Below, in pieces: positions 1 through 8,620 of a stretch of 64,000 nucleotides of DNA (position 1 is the stretch's first letter; the number at the start of each line of letters is the position of its first letter). The stretch comes from Polaribacter vadi (lineage in GTDB: Bacteria; Bacteroidota; Bacteroidia; Flavobacteriales; Flavobacteriaceae), in NCBI RefSeq assembly GCF_001761365.1, contig NZ_CP017477.1, positions 2,718,001-2,782,000 of the forward strand, read 5' to 3'. Both the position numbers and the translations under genes were made by a program. A model generated the notes under the pieces. That model made no database searches. It was not told the origin of the DNA and was given only the letters and a program-made list of their open reading frames with translations.

Positions 1-1
1 T

Positions 2-1108
2 CATCCTGGTTATGGATTTTTATCAGAAAACGCTAAATTCTCTAATTTATGTGAAGAGCATAATATTAAATTTATTGGGGCAACTGGTGCAATGATTGAT
101 CAAATGGGAGATAAAGCAAACGCTAAATCTACCATGATTAGAGCAGGCGTACCTTGTGTACCAGGTTCTGAAGGAGTCATTAAAGACTTTGAAGACTGTA
201 AAAAAATAGCTATAGAAACAGGATATCCAGTAATGTTAAAAGCTTCTGCAGGTGGTGGAGGTAAAGGAATGCGTGCTGTTTGGAAAGCAGAAGATTTAAA
301 AGATGCTTGGGATTCTGCAAGACAAGAATCTAAAGCTGCCTTTGGAAATAACGATATGTATATGGAAAAACTCATTGAAGAGCCTAGACATATTGAAATT
401 CAAATTGTAGGTGATTCCTATGGAAAAGCTTGCCATTTATCTGAAAGAGATTGTTCTGTACAAAGACGTCATCAAAAGTTAACAGAAGAGACACCTTCTC
501 CTTTCATGACAGATGAATTGAGAGAAAAAATGGGAGATGCAGCTGTAAAAGCCGCAGAATTTATTAAATATGAAGGTGCTGGAACAGTAGAGTTTTTGGT
601 TGATAAACACAGAAACTTCTACTTTATGGAAATGAATACACGTATTCAAGTAGAACACCCTATTACTGAAGAAGTTGTGAATTACGATTTAATTCGTGAG
701 CAAATTTTAGTAGCTGCTGGTGTGCCAATTTCTGGAAAAAATTATTATCCTAAATTACATTCTATAGAATGTAGAATAAATGCAGAAGATCCTTATAATA
801 ATTTTAGACCAGCTCCTGGAAGAATAACTGTGTTGCACACACCTGGAGGTCATGGAGTTAGAATGGATACACATGTGTATGCAGGTTATATGATTCCACC
901 AAATTACGATTCTATGATTGCTAAATTAATTGTTACTGCTCAAACAAGAGAAGAGGCAATTAATAAAATGAAAAGAGCGTTAGATGAGTTTGTAATAGAA
1001 GGAGTAAAAACTACAATTCCTTTTCATAGACAGTTAATGGATCATCCTGATTATGTATCTGGAAACTATACAACAAAGTTTATGGAAGATTTTAAAATGG
1101 AAGCATAA
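2..1108 (+). CDS. accC: Acetyl-CoA carboxylase biotin carboxylase subunit (5' end outside window)
   Basis: Biotin carboxylase carboxylates biotin on the carrier protein BCCP with ATP and bicarbonate, the first half-reaction of acetyl-CoA carboxylase in fatty-acid synthesis. The reading frame is open from base 2 ([13 protein letters not shown]), so the gene runs in from the left and the ATG at 92 is internal. The ATP-grasp signatures are visible: the glycine-rich loop [26 protein letters not shown], and the metal/substrate segment [13 protein letters not shown]. The C-terminal domain ([17 protein letters not shown] onward) is complete. About 80 to 90 N-terminal residues are missing compared with the family length near 450. 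A strong terminator follows. The partner accB would be expected just upstream, outside the window. Confidence 0.95.
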   Translation, partial: HPGYGFLSENAKFSNLCEEHNIKFIGATGAMIDQMGDKANAKSTMIRAGVPCVPGSEGVIKDFEDCKKIAIETGYPVMLKASAGGGGKGMRAVWKAEDLKDAWDSARQESKAAFGNNDMYMEKLIEEPRHIEIQIVGDSYGKACHLSERDCSVQRRHQKLTEETPSPFMTDELREKMGDAAVKAAEFIKYEGAGTVEFLVDKHRNFYFMEMNTRIQVEHPITEEVVNYDLIREQILVAAGVPISGKNYYPKLHSIECRINAEDPYNNFRPAPGRITVLHTPGGHGVRMDTHVYAGYMIPPNYDSMIAKLIVTAQTREEAINKMKRALDEFVIEGVKTTIPFHRQLMDHPDYVSGNYTTKFMEDFKMEA

Positions 1109-1140
1109 AGCTTAAAAATATTTTAAATTATTATTTAGAA

Positions 1141-1173
1141 AAGAGAATACATTTATGTATTCTCTTTTTTTTT
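1141..1173 (+). terminator. Rho-independent terminator after accC
   Basis: An 11-bp perfect stem (AGAGAATACAT / ATGTATTCTCT) with a 2-base loop, followed by a long T run, 33 bases after the accC stop. Confidence 0.9.
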
Positions 1174-1198
1174 ATCTTTAAGGTTAAATAATGGAACT

Positions 1199-1648
1199 AT
1201 GAAAATTGATGGAATTGACAAAATTATTATAAAAATGTTGGTAAAAGACGCAAGAACACCTGTGTTAAGTATTGCAAGAGAAGTGGGTATTTCTGGAGCA
1301 GCCATTCATCAACGTTTAAGAAAATTAGAGAAATCAGCTTTAATTGATGGTTATAGAATGACGATTAACCCAAAATCTTTAGGCTATAATACAACAGCAT
1401 TTGTAGGTGTTTTTTTAGATTCGTCAAGTTTATATTCATCTGCAATAAAAAGATTAAAAGAAATTCCAGAGGTAGTAGAAAGTCATTATACAACTGGTAA
1501 TTATGCTATTTTTATCAAAATTTTATGTAAGAATAACGAAGATTTAATGCATATTTTAAATAAAAATATTCAAAATATAAAAGGAGTATCTAGAACAGAA
1601 ACGTTTATTTCTTTAGATCAACAAATTGATAGACAGATAAGTATTTAG
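1199..1648 (+). CDS. Lrp/AsnC family transcriptional regulator
   Basis: A 149-residue protein with the standard Lrp architecture. An N-terminal winged helix (DGIDKIIIKMLVKDARTP, then SIAREVGISGAAIHQRLRKL) is followed by an alpha/beta RAM ligand-binding domain from about residue 65 (FVGVFLD, VVESHYTTGNYAIFIKI, NIKGVSRTETFISL). Family members form octamers and respond to amino acids. The length matches the family. The ATG at 1199 is chosen because an upstream ATG at 1191 opens only ATG-GAA-CTA-TGA. The gene stands alone between a terminator and a receiver gene, so its targets cannot be read from context. Confidence 0.9.
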   Translation: MKIDGIDKIIIKMLVKDARTPVLSIAREVGISGAAIHQRLRKLEKSALIDGYRMTINPKSLGYNTTAFVGVFLDSSSLYSSAIKRLKEIPEVVESHYTTGNYAIFIKILCKNNEDLMHILNKNIQNIKGVSRTETFISLDQQIDRQISI

Positions 1649-1767
1649 TATAAAACCGCTAACCTATTAAAAATAACCATTTAAGGATATTTACAAACTA
1701 CTTATCAAATAAATATTTGAGAGTTGTTTTATTTATACCATTTTTGTTTATAATTAAAATTCCTAAA

Positions 1768-2190
1768 ATGAGATCCCTATGTATACTTTTAGTAGATGAT
1801 GATAAAATTGAAAGACTAAAATTTAAAAAAGTTTGTCAAGAGGTTAACTTCGAAAGTAACGTTATTGAAGCAAAAGATGGTGAAACAGCTTTACTACTTT
1901 TAAATGATTGTAAAACCCCTTTTGATTTGATTATTTCAGATTTAAATATGCCTGGAATTGATGGCTTTGAGTTCTTATCTACTTTAAAAAAGAACCCCGA
2001 GTTTAAAAACATTCCTATTGTAATTATGTCTACATCACAAAATAAAATTGATTTAGATAGATGTTATAAATTCGGAATTTCTGGTTACTTTACAAAACCT
2101 TTAAAATTTTCTGATTATAGTGACAGTGTTATTTCTTTATTAGAATATTGGGATAAAGCAAGCTTATCTTCTAGGTTAAATGCTTCATAG
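1768..2190 (+). CDS. Single-domain response regulator (CheY-like receiver)
   Basis: A stand-alone receiver domain of about 140 residues with no output domain. The acidic pair in CILLVDDDKIE, the phospho-acceptor Asp in LIISDLNMPGIDGFEFL, the Thr/Ser switch in IVIMSTSQN and the Lys in GYFTKPL are all present. An in-frame TTG at 1717 would add a hydrophobic leader, but the ATG at 1768 starts directly before the first beta strand (MRSLCILLVDDD), as in the family. The HPt gene and the LytTR regulator follow closely, suggesting a phosphorelay set whose histidine kinase is elsewhere. Confidence 0.88.
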   Translation: MRSLCILLVDDDKIERLKFKKVCQEVNFESNVIEAKDGETALLLLNDCKTPFDLIISDLNMPGIDGFEFLSTLKKNPEFKNIPIVIMSTSQNKIDLDRCYKFGISGYFTKPLKFSDYSDSVISLLEYWDKASLSSRLNAS

Positions 2191-2222
2191 AACCTTATGT
2201 TAATCTAAGTTGTTTTTTTATG

Positions 2223-2230
2223 TAACTTTG
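2223..2230 (+). promoter_or_regulatory. Bacteroidetes -7 promoter element (TAACTTTG)
   Basis: An exact match to the flavobacterial -7 consensus TAnnTTTG, 22 bases before the HPt start codon. No convincing -33 element was found at the usual spacing. Confidence 0.5.
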
Positions 2231-2252
2231 CAACTAAGCTTAAAATTATTTA

Positions 2253-2567
2253 ATGGAAAAACCTAATCTATCTCTTATTAAAGAAATATCTGGCAATGAT
2301 ATTGAATTTGAAAACAATATTTTAGATATCATAAAATTAGAATTTCCTGAAGAAGTAAAATTATTTAAAACTAATTTTAAAGATAAAAAATATCTTGAAG
2401 CTTCTAATAATATACATAAAATTAAACATAAAATAAGTTTATTAGGTTTAGAAAAAGGGTTGGAAACTGCCTCAGCTTTTGAAATAGAGTTAAAACAAGG
2501 AAATATAAAATTGCATCATAGTTTTATCGAAATTTTAGATAAAATTCATGTATATTTATCCAAATAA
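2253..2567 (+). CDS. HPt (histidine phosphotransfer) domain protein
   Basis: A 104-residue all-helical protein. The segment SNNIHKIKHKISLLGLEKG matches the HPt signature (H-x-[LI]-K followed by a small/hydrophobic run and LG), giving His55 as probable phospho-acceptor. HPt proteins relay phosphate between receivers in multistep phosphorelays. It lies between a single-domain receiver and a LytTR response regulator, 20 bases before the latter, so the three probably work in one relay. Sequence similarity in HPt domains is low, so the call rests on the His motif, the size and the neighbours. Confidence 0.75.
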   Translation: MEKPNLSLIKEISGNDIEFENNILDIIKLEFPEEVKLFKTNFKDKKYLEASNNIHKIKHKISLLGLEKGLETASAFEIELKQGNIKLHHSFIEILDKIHVYLSK

Positions 2568-2587
2568 CAACTACTTTTTATTTTAAT

Positions 2588-3286
2588 ATGGATTGTATAA
2601 TAATTGATGATGACGCAACTGCAAGGTTAATTACCAAACAACATTGCTTAAACTCTGAGCAGATAAATGTCGTTGATGAATTTTCATCTGCAATAGATGC
2701 TATAAAATATTTAAATACAAAAAGCGTAGATTTGGTATATTTAGATATTCACATGCCTACTTTTTCTGGGTTCGATTTTATAGAAACACTTAAAAACCCA
2801 CCAATAATTATTTTAACAACAAGCGATAAAAACTTGGCTCTTGAGGCTTTTGAGTATAAAAGTGTGGTAGATTATTTGGTAAAACCAATTACAAAAGAAC
2901 GTTTTAATAAATCTTTAGAAAAATTAGATTCTTTATCTACTTCAGAAAAAAACATAACAAAACAAAAAAATATGTCAGATTTTATCTATGTAAATGTAGA
3001 TAGAAGGTTGGTAAAAGTAAGCATACCAAGTATTTATTTAATTGAAGCAAAAGGTGATTACATAAATATAAAAACAGACGAGAAAAACTATATTGTACAT
3101 TCTACATTAAAGAAAATCGAAGACAAATTACCTTCGGATTCTTTTTTTAAAGTGCATAGATCTTTTATTATCAATACAAAAGAGATTATAGATATTGAAG
3201 ATAATACAGTTTTAATAAAAAAAGATGTTGTGCCAGTTAGTAGATCTAACAAAAGCGAATTAATGAAAAAATTAAATTTATTATAA
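2588..3286 (+). CDS. LytTR family response regulator
   Basis: A 232-residue LytR/AlgR-type regulator. Residues 1 to about 120 are a receiver (IIDDDATARLI, phospho-Asp in LVYLDIHMPTFSGFDF, Thr in IILTTSDK, Lys in YLVKPITKERF). Residues about 130 to 232 are a LytTR DNA-binding domain (FIYVNVDRRLVKV, IYLIEAKGDYINI, SFFKVHRSFIINTKEI). It directly follows the HPt gene and is probably its phosphate acceptor. The gene is followed by a conserved-looking non-coding stretch ending in a terminator. Confidence 0.92.
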   Translation: MDCIIIDDDATARLITKQHCLNSEQINVVDEFSSAIDAIKYLNTKSVDLVYLDIHMPTFSGFDFIETLKNPPIIILTTSDKNLALEAFEYKSVVDYLVKPITKERFNKSLEKLDSLSTSEKNITKQKNMSDFIYVNVDRRLVKVSIPSIYLIEAKGDYINIKTDEKNYIVHSTLKKIEDKLPSDSFFKVHRSFIINTKEIIDIEDNTVLIKKDVVPVSRSNKSELMKKLNLL

Positions 3287-3615
3287 ACTCTTAAAAACAA
3301 CTCAGCGTAACTTTTTGTCCATTCGTCGAAGGTTTAAAACCAATAATCGATTTTAAATACAAAAAACGTATAAGTTTTGTTTCTTTGATCAACATTTATA
3401 AGTTGGGGGATTTATAAGTTTTAAATATAGGAAGCTGATTTTTATCAGCTTCTTTTTTTTTGCAATAAAGTTTTTATTTTACTTAAGAATTCGCCTCCTT
3501 TTCTTTTAATTTGTTAGAAATTCTTTTCGTAATTTGCTAATAGAAGTAAGAAATTATTAAGAAGTCTTTAAACTTTTTATAGTTTCTTTAGTCTTAATTA
3601 AATAATTCTTTAATT
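3287..3615 (+). other. Non-coding stretch with long 3' leader and terminator
   Basis: A 329-base gap without a gene. It holds about 140 bases between the LytTR stop and the hairpin at 3431, including the less AT-rich segment around 3310-3335 (GTCCATTCGTCGAAGG). After the terminator the remainder is AT-rich and probably contains the promoter of the DUF1800 gene, although no clean TAnnTTTG was found. Confidence 0.5.
3431..3461 (+). terminator. Rho-independent terminator
   Basis: A perfect 9-bp stem (GAAGCTGAT / ATCAGCTTC) with a TTTT loop, followed by nine Ts. Confidence 0.9.
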
Positions 3616-5007
3616 ATGAAGCAAAAACACATTCAACACTTATATTGGAGAGCTAGTTTTGGTATTGATGTTAAACAAATAGTAAGTTTAAAATCGGCTT
3701 CTAAATCGAAAGTAGTTTCAAAATTATTTTTTGATTCTAAAGAGTTTAAAGTACTTGAATTAGATTTATCAGAATTTGATGAGATAAAATACAAAACCAA
3801 CAAAGAACTTAGTGAAAAATTTTCGGAAGAAGAACTTCAAAAATTAAAAAACAGGAGAAATAAAAAAGTAAGAGATTTAAATTATGCCTGGATTGATAAA
3901 TTAGGTGAATCAAAAGCTTTATTAAGAGAAAAAATGACACTTTTTTGGGCGAATGTTTTTGTGTGTAGAGATAATGATATTTTCTTTATTCAAAATTATA
4001 ATAATACTTTAAGAAAAAATGCTTTAGGTGATTTTAGAGTTTTTGTAAAAGAAGTTGCTAAACAGCCTTCTATGCTTAAATATTTGAATAATAAGCAAAA
4101 TAAAAAAAAGAAACCGAACGAAAATTTTGCCAGAGAACTAATGGAACTTTTTACATTGGGAGTAGGTAATTATACAGAGCAAGATATCCAAGAATCTGCA
4201 AGAGCATTTACTGGCTGGAGCTATAAGAATAATGGAGATTTCTATTTACAGAAAAGTCAACACGATTTCGACGAAAAAACGTTTTTTGGTAAAACAGGAA
4301 ACTTTGATGGCGATGATATTATTGATATTATTCTAGAGCAAAAACAATGTGCACGTTTTATTTGCGATAAAGTTTACAGGTACTTTATCAATCCTAAAGT
4401 TGATGAAAAAAGACTAGAAGAAATCACCAATATATTTTACAAAGATTATAATATTAGTACTTTAATGGAGCACATTTTTACATCAAAATGGTTTTATGAT
4501 GATGAAAATATTGGCGTTAAAATAAAATCTCCTATAGAATTATTGGTGGGTATTCAAAAAGTTGTACCTGTTACTTTTGATAAAAAACAACAGTTAAATT
4601 ATCTGCAAAAAATGATGGGACAAACCTTATTATATCCAGATAATGTTGCTGGTTGGAAAGGTGGAAAAAGCTGGATAGATTCTAACACTTTAATGTTTAG
4701 AATGAAATTACCTTCTTTATTACTAAACAATGCCGTTATTAATTTAGAGGAAAAAGGCGAATTCGAAGATTCATTTGAACAATATTATAAAGTTCAAAAG
4801 CAAAGAAATAAATATTTAAAAATCACAAAAAACTGGGAGTCTTTTGATGATAAACATCAAGATTTAACTGCGGAAGAATTGAAAGATTTTTTGATTCTAT
4901 CAAAATTAGATAAAGACACAGCAACTTTTTTAGAAAATTTAGAAATAAAATCGAATAGAAATTTTTGTGTTCAATTAATGTCAATTCCAGAATATCAACT
5001 TTGTTAA
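3616..5007 (+). CDS. DUF1800 domain-containing protein
   Basis: A 463-residue protein of the DUF1800 family, which is common in Bacteroidetes and Planctomycetes and has no established biochemical role. Family landmarks: the N-terminal QHLYWRASFG, the central NENFARELMELFTLGVGNYTE and ARAFTGWSYKNNGDF, and LYPDNVAGWKGG. No clear signal peptide is present. It is followed after 9 bases by a DUF1501 gene. The two families are found side by side in many genomes and are assumed to act together, possibly on envelope or sulfated-polymer substrates, which is only inference. Confidence 0.88.
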   Translation: MKQKHIQHLYWRASFGIDVKQIVSLKSASKSKVVSKLFFDSKEFKVLELDLSEFDEIKYKTNKELSEKFSEEELQKLKNRRNKKVRDLNYAWIDKLGESKALLREKMTLFWANVFVCRDNDIFFIQNYNNTLRKNALGDFRVFVKEVAKQPSMLKYLNNKQNKKKKPNENFARELMELFTLGVGNYTEQDIQESARAFTGWSYKNNGDFYLQKSQHDFDEKTFFGKTGNFDGDDIIDIILEQKQCARFICDKVYRYFINPKVDEKRLEEITNIFYKDYNISTLMEHIFTSKWFYDDENIGVKIKSPIELLVGIQKVVPVTFDKKQQLNYLQKMMGQTLLYPDNVAGWKGGKSWIDSNTLMFRMKLPSLLLNNAVINLEEKGEFEDSFEQYYKVQKQRNKYLKITKNWESFDDKHQDLTAEELKDFLILSKLDKDTATFLENLEIKSNRNFCVQLMSIPEYQLC

Positions 5008-5016
5008 TTTAAAAAT

Positions 5017-6207
5017 ATGGAAAGAAGAGATTTTTTAAAACAAAGCACTTTAGCAAGCAGTTTGTTTTTTGTTCCGAATTTTATAAAAGCTTTTGAGAAT
5101 GTATCAAAAAGTACTTTTAAGCATAAAAAGTTGGTAATTATTCAATTATCTGGTGGCAATGATGGTTTAAATACGATAATTCCTTACACAAACGATATTT
5201 ATTTTAGAAACAGACCTAAACTTTCTATTCCAAAAAACAATGTAATTAAAGCTACTGATGAACTAGGTTTTCATAAAAGTTTGGCGCCATTAAAAAAATT
5301 ATATGATCAAGGATATGTATCAATAATTAACAATGTTGGATACCCAAATCCTAACAGATCTCATTTTAGATCTACAGATATTTGGCAAACAGCAAGTAAT
5401 GCAGATGAGTATTTAAGTTCTGGTTGGGTTGGTCGATTTATTGATAAATATGGTAAAAATCCATACACTGCAATTGAGTTAGATGATAGCCTTTCTTTAA
5501 TTATGAAAGGAAAAAATATGAATGGAATTGCAACTAAAAACCCGAATATTTTATTTGCAAATACAAATACTGCGTACTTTAAAAAAGTTTTAGAACAGCA
5601 AACAGATGCGCATTTAAGTGAACATAATTTGGGTTATTTATACAAAACGATGATTGAAGCAAAATCATCTGCTAAGTATATTTACGAAACATCAAAAACT
5701 TATAAAAGCAGTTTAGAATATCCTAATAATCCTTTTGGAAATCAATTAAAAACTACAGCAGAATTTATAAATTCAGATTTAGATAGTAAAGTTTATTACG
5801 TTTCTATGGGTGGTTTTGATACGCATGCAAACCAAGCAAATAAACAAAGTAAGTTGTTAAAAACATATAGTGAATCTGTGGAGGTTTTTGTTAACGATTT
5901 AAAGAAAAACGACACTTTTAAAGACACTTTAATTTTAACTTTTTCTGAATTTGGAAGAAGAGTGCAACAAAATGCTGCTGGAGGAACAGATCATGGAGCA
6001 GCAAATAATGTATTTCTAATTGGCGAAAATTTAAAGATAAAAGGTTTTTATAATGATGCACCAAACTTGGTGAATATAGATACTAATGGAGATTTAATAC
6101 ACACTGTAGATTTTAGATCTGTGTATGCAACTATTTTAGATAAATGGCTTCAAGTTGATGATGCATCCATCTTAAATAAATCATTTAGTAAGTTAAATTT
6201 TATTTGA
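5017..6207 (+). CDS. DUF1501 domain-containing protein with Tat-type leader
   Basis: A 396-residue DUF1501 protein, a distant relative of the alkaline phosphatase/sulfatase fold. The N-terminus MERRDFLKQSTLASSLFFVP is a twin-arginine leader, so export of a folded protein is likely. Later landmarks are VIIQLSGGNDGLNTIIPY, YVSMGGFDTHANQ and LTFSEFGRRVQQNAAGGTDHG, which carry the conserved acidic and His residues expected for metal binding in this fold. It is the second gene of the pair with the upstream DUF1800 gene (9-base gap). Confidence 0.88.
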   Translation: MERRDFLKQSTLASSLFFVPNFIKAFENVSKSTFKHKKLVIIQLSGGNDGLNTIIPYTNDIYFRNRPKLSIPKNNVIKATDELGFHKSLAPLKKLYDQGYVSIINNVGYPNPNRSHFRSTDIWQTASNADEYLSSGWVGRFIDKYGKNPYTAIELDDSLSLIMKGKNMNGIATKNPNILFANTNTAYFKKVLEQQTDAHLSEHNLGYLYKTMIEAKSSAKYIYETSKTYKSSLEYPNNPFGNQLKTTAEFINSDLDSKVYYVSMGGFDTHANQANKQSKLLKTYSESVEVFVNDLKKNDTFKDTLILTFSEFGRRVQQNAAGGTDHGAANNVFLIGENLKIKGFYNDAPNLVNIDTNGDLIHTVDFRSVYATILDKWLQVDDASILNKSFSKLNFI

Positions 6208-6228
6208 TAAAAATTGTTAGTTGAATTA

Positions 6229-6248
6229 ATTCTGATGAATATCAGAAT
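6229..6248. terminator. Weak hairpin between convergent genes
   Basis: An 8-bp stem (ATTCTGAT / ATCAGAAT) with a GAAT loop between the DUF1501 gene and the convergent LacI gene. The T tail is poor, so it could be a bidirectional terminator or chance. Confidence 0.4.
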
Positions 6249-6304
6249 CTATTATTTAATAAGCAATAATTAAATCAATATAAAAAATTAGTTTTATTTA
6301 AAAA

Positions 6305-7336
6305 TTAAGATTTTTTCTTCAACGAAGAATCTCTAATCACCAATTCAGCTTCTAAAATAATTTTATTTAAAGACTGTTTACTATTTGGTTTTTTAGAATG
6401 ATCCAAAAAAGTTTCAGCAGCAATTTTGCCTATTTTATAAGCATGTTGATTTACACTAGTTATTGAAGGTGTAACCATAGCTGTAAAAGGTTCATCACCA
6501 AAACCAACTAAAGCAATTTCCTCAGGAATTTTAATGTTTTGTTCGTTTAAAACTTGTAAAGCACCTAAAGCAGCAAAATCTCCAGCAGCATAAACAGCAT
6601 CAGGTCTGTTTTTCAACCCTAATAATTGGAGCATTTTTTCTCTCCCATCCTCAATAGTTAGGTTTGTTTCAATTAAAAGTTCTTCATCTAAAGGTAAATT
6701 ATGTTTTTTTAAAGCATCAACATAACCACGAATTCTGTTGTTATAAATTCTTGTTCTTTTATAACCACCAATATGTGCAATTCGTTTGCAACCTTGTTCA
6801 ACAAGATGATTTACAATTAAATGACTACTATTGTAATCATCAATTCCAATATAATCAACATTTAAATCGTTTTCACCTCTATCAAAAGTAATCAACGGAA
6901 TTCCTGCAGCTTTTACCTTTTCAAGATATTCTAAATCTACAGTTTCATTTGCCATAGAAACAATAATTCCATCAACCTGCAAATACAATAAAGTGTCAAT
7001 ATTTTTGCATTCTTTTTTAAACGATTCGTTAGATTGTGTAATAATTACATTATAGCCTTCTTTATCTAAACCTTCTTCAATATTATGAATTGCTGACGAA
7101 AAGAAATTACTGTTTGTTTTAGGAACAATTACACCCACCAATTTGCTTTTTCCACTTCGTAAAGCACTTGCTAAATGATTGGGTTGATAATTTAAATTTT
7201 CAGCAACTTGCCTAACTGCTTTTTTAGTTTTATCGCTGATTCTAGCATCATTATGTAACGCTTTAGAAACTGCTGCTGCAGAAATATTTAAAACATTTGC
7301 AATATCTTTTATGGTAGTTTTCTTTTTAATTGCCAA
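6305..7336 (-). CDS. LacI family transcriptional regulator (kdgK-eda side)
   Basis: A 343-residue LacI/GalR repressor. An N-terminal HTH (TTIKDIANVLNISAAAVSKAL) and hinge (YQPNHLASALRSGKS) precede a periplasmic-binding-protein-like effector domain (LVGVIVPKTNSNFF, DGIIVSMANE, IGIDDYNSSHLIVNHL, VGFGDEPF). It is divergent from kdgK. The shared intergenic region carries two near-identical 16-bp dyads, one over its own start site and one in the kdgK leader, so it most likely represses itself and kdgK-eda. The inducer is probably 2-keto-3-deoxygluconate or a precursor, which is inference. Confidence 0.93.
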   Translation of the reverse strand: MAIKKKTTIKDIANVLNISAAAVSKALHNDARISDKTKKAVRQVAENLNYQPNHLASALRSGKSKLVGVIVPKTNSNFFSSAIHNIEEGLDKEGYNVIITQSNESFKKECKNIDTLLYLQVDGIIVSMANETVDLEYLEKVKAAGIPLITFDRGENDLNVDYIGIDDYNSSHLIVNHLVEQGCKRIAHIGGYKRTRIYNNRIRGYVDALKKHNLPLDEELLIETNLTIEDGREKMLQLLGLKNRPDAVYAAGDFAALGALQVLNEQNIKIPEEIALVGFGDEPFTAMVTPSITSVNQHAYKIGKIAAETFLDHSKKPNSKQSLNKIILEAELVIRDSSLKKKS

Positions 7337-7350
7337 TTTTTTATATATTT

Positions 7351-7366
7351 GCTTAATCGTTTAAAC
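7351..7366. promoter_or_regulatory. LacI-family operator O1
   Basis: Read on the minus strand this is GTTTAAACGATTAAGC, matching 14 of 16 positions of the site at 7439-7454. It abuts the -7 element of the lacI gene, a position suited to autorepression. Confidence 0.7.
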
Positions 7367-7397
7367 AAATATAGTGTTTGAATTAGAATAATCAAAA
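7366..7397 (-). promoter_or_regulatory. Promoter of the lacI-type gene
   Basis: On the minus strand TTTTG (7397-7393), a 19-base spacer and TATATTTG (7373-7366): both Bacteroidetes promoter boxes at the usual spacing. Operator O1 begins at the last base of the -7 box. Confidence 0.65.
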
Positions 7398-7438
7398 CAA
7401 ATAGCAAATTATGGGTTTTGATTTTATTTTGATTTTTT

Positions 7439-7454
7439 GGTTAAACGTTTAAGC
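7439..7454. promoter_or_regulatory. LacI-family operator O2 in the kdgK leader
   Basis: GGTTAAACGTTTAAGC, with the perfect 12-bp palindrome TTAAACGTTTAA at its core. It lies 30 bases before the kdgK ATG, where a bound repressor would block initiation or elongation. Confidence 0.75.
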
Positions 7455-7484
7455 AAGTTAATTAATTTTATAAATTATATAAAA

Positions 7485-8531
7485 ATGGGTAAAGTAGTAA
7501 CGTTTGGAGAAATTATGTTAAGATTGGCTCCACAAGGATTTTTAAGATTTTCTCAAGCAAGTAGTTTTGATGTTGTTTATGGAGGAGGAGAATCTAATGT
7601 AGCAGTTTCTTTAGCAAATTATGGAGTAGATGTAGATTTTGTAACACGTTTACCAAAAAATGATATTGGTGCTTGTGCAATGATGGAAATGCGTAAAAGA
7701 GGCGTAAATGTAAACAAGATTGTTTATGGTGGAGACAGATTAGGAATCTACTTTTTAGAGACTGGTGCAGTTTCTAGAGGTTCTAAAGTGGTTTATGACA
7801 GAGCACATTCTGCAATTGCAGAAATAGAATCTGGAATGATAGATTGGGATACTGTTTTTGATGGTGTAGAATGGTTTCATTGGACAGGAATTACACCTGC
7901 AATTTCTCAAGGAGCTGCAGATGTGTGTTTAGAAGCTGTAAAAGCTGCAAGTGTAAAAGGAATTACCATTTCTACAGATTTAAATTATAGAGCAAAACTT
8001 TGGAATTTTTGTGATGATGCTCACAGAGAAAAAATAATGACAGAGTTAACATCTTACTGTGACATTGTTTTAGGAAACGAAGAAGATGCAGAAATGCACT
8101 TTGGAATTAAACCAGCAGGAATTTCTGTTCAAACAGAAGGTCATAATGTAAAAGCGGAAGCATTTTTATCTGTTTGTGAGCAAATGATGGAGAAATTTCC
8201 AAGAGCTAAAAAAGTAATTACAACTTTAAGAGGTTCAATATCAGCTTCACACAATACTTGGGCTGGTGTTTTATATGATGGAAAACAATTATTACAAACG
8301 CGTCAATATCAAATTACAGATATTGTTGATAGAGTTGGTGGTGGAGATTCCTTTATGGGAGGTTTAATTTACGGTTTATTAAAATACCCAGAAGACGATC
8401 AAAATGCATTAGATTTTGCAGTGGCAGCTTCTGCTCTAAAACATACTATTAAAGGTGATGCAAACTTAGCAACTGTTGCAGAAGTAGAGAAATTAATGGG
8501 TGGTGATGCTTCTGGAAGAGTAGCACGTTAA
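7485..8531 (+). CDS. kdgK: 2-dehydro-3-deoxygluconokinase
   Basis: A PfkB/ribokinase-family sugar kinase of 348 residues that phosphorylates 2-keto-3-deoxygluconate to KDPG with ATP. Landmarks: the N-terminal VVTFGEIMLRLAPQG, the substrate-lid segment VYGGGESNVAVSLAN, and the C-terminal PfkB signature DRVGGGDSFMGGLIYG with the catalytic Asp. The ATG at 7485 is preferred; the in-frame start at 7437 would translate through operator O2. It is followed after 89 bases by eda, the next enzyme of the pathway, so the two form a two-gene unit under the divergent LacI regulator. Confidence 0.93.
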   Translation: MGKVVTFGEIMLRLAPQGFLRFSQASSFDVVYGGGESNVAVSLANYGVDVDFVTRLPKNDIGACAMMEMRKRGVNVNKIVYGGDRLGIYFLETGAVSRGSKVVYDRAHSAIAEIESGMIDWDTVFDGVEWFHWTGITPAISQGAADVCLEAVKAASVKGITISTDLNYRAKLWNFCDDAHREKIMTELTSYCDIVLGNEEDAEMHFGIKPAGISVQTEGHNVKAEAFLSVCEQMMEKFPRAKKVITTLRGSISASHNTWAGVLYDGKQLLQTRQYQITDIVDRVGGGDSFMGGLIYGLLKYPEDDQNALDFAVAASALKHTIKGDANLATVAEVEKLMGGDASGRVAR

Positions 8532-8540
8532 TAGGGTTTA

Positions 8541-8617
8541 ATTGTTGAATTGTGTAAATGTTTAAAAGTTACATAAGGCAACAATTACACGATTAATCAA
8601 ATAAACAATTACACAAT
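8541..8617 (+). repeat. Nested inverted repeats in the kdgK-eda spacer
   Basis: ATTGTGTAAATGTTT (8549-8563) pairs with AAACAATTACACAAT (8603-8617), 14 of 15 bases. ATTGTTG (8541-8547) pairs with CAACAAT (8579-8585). The two hairpins share sequence, so they would compete. A sequence resembling the LacI operators (TTACACGATTAATC, 8585-8598) sits inside. Confidence 0.55.
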
Positions 8618-8620
8618 ATT

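Noticed and set aside
92-1108. ATG at 92 as the accC start
   Set aside because: The frame is open to base 2 with conserved family residues (HPGYGFLSE) before it; the gene is cut by the window edge.
7437-7484. Upstream start of KdgK at 7437
   Set aside because: It would place the LacI operator inside the coding sequence and add residues before the conserved N-terminus.
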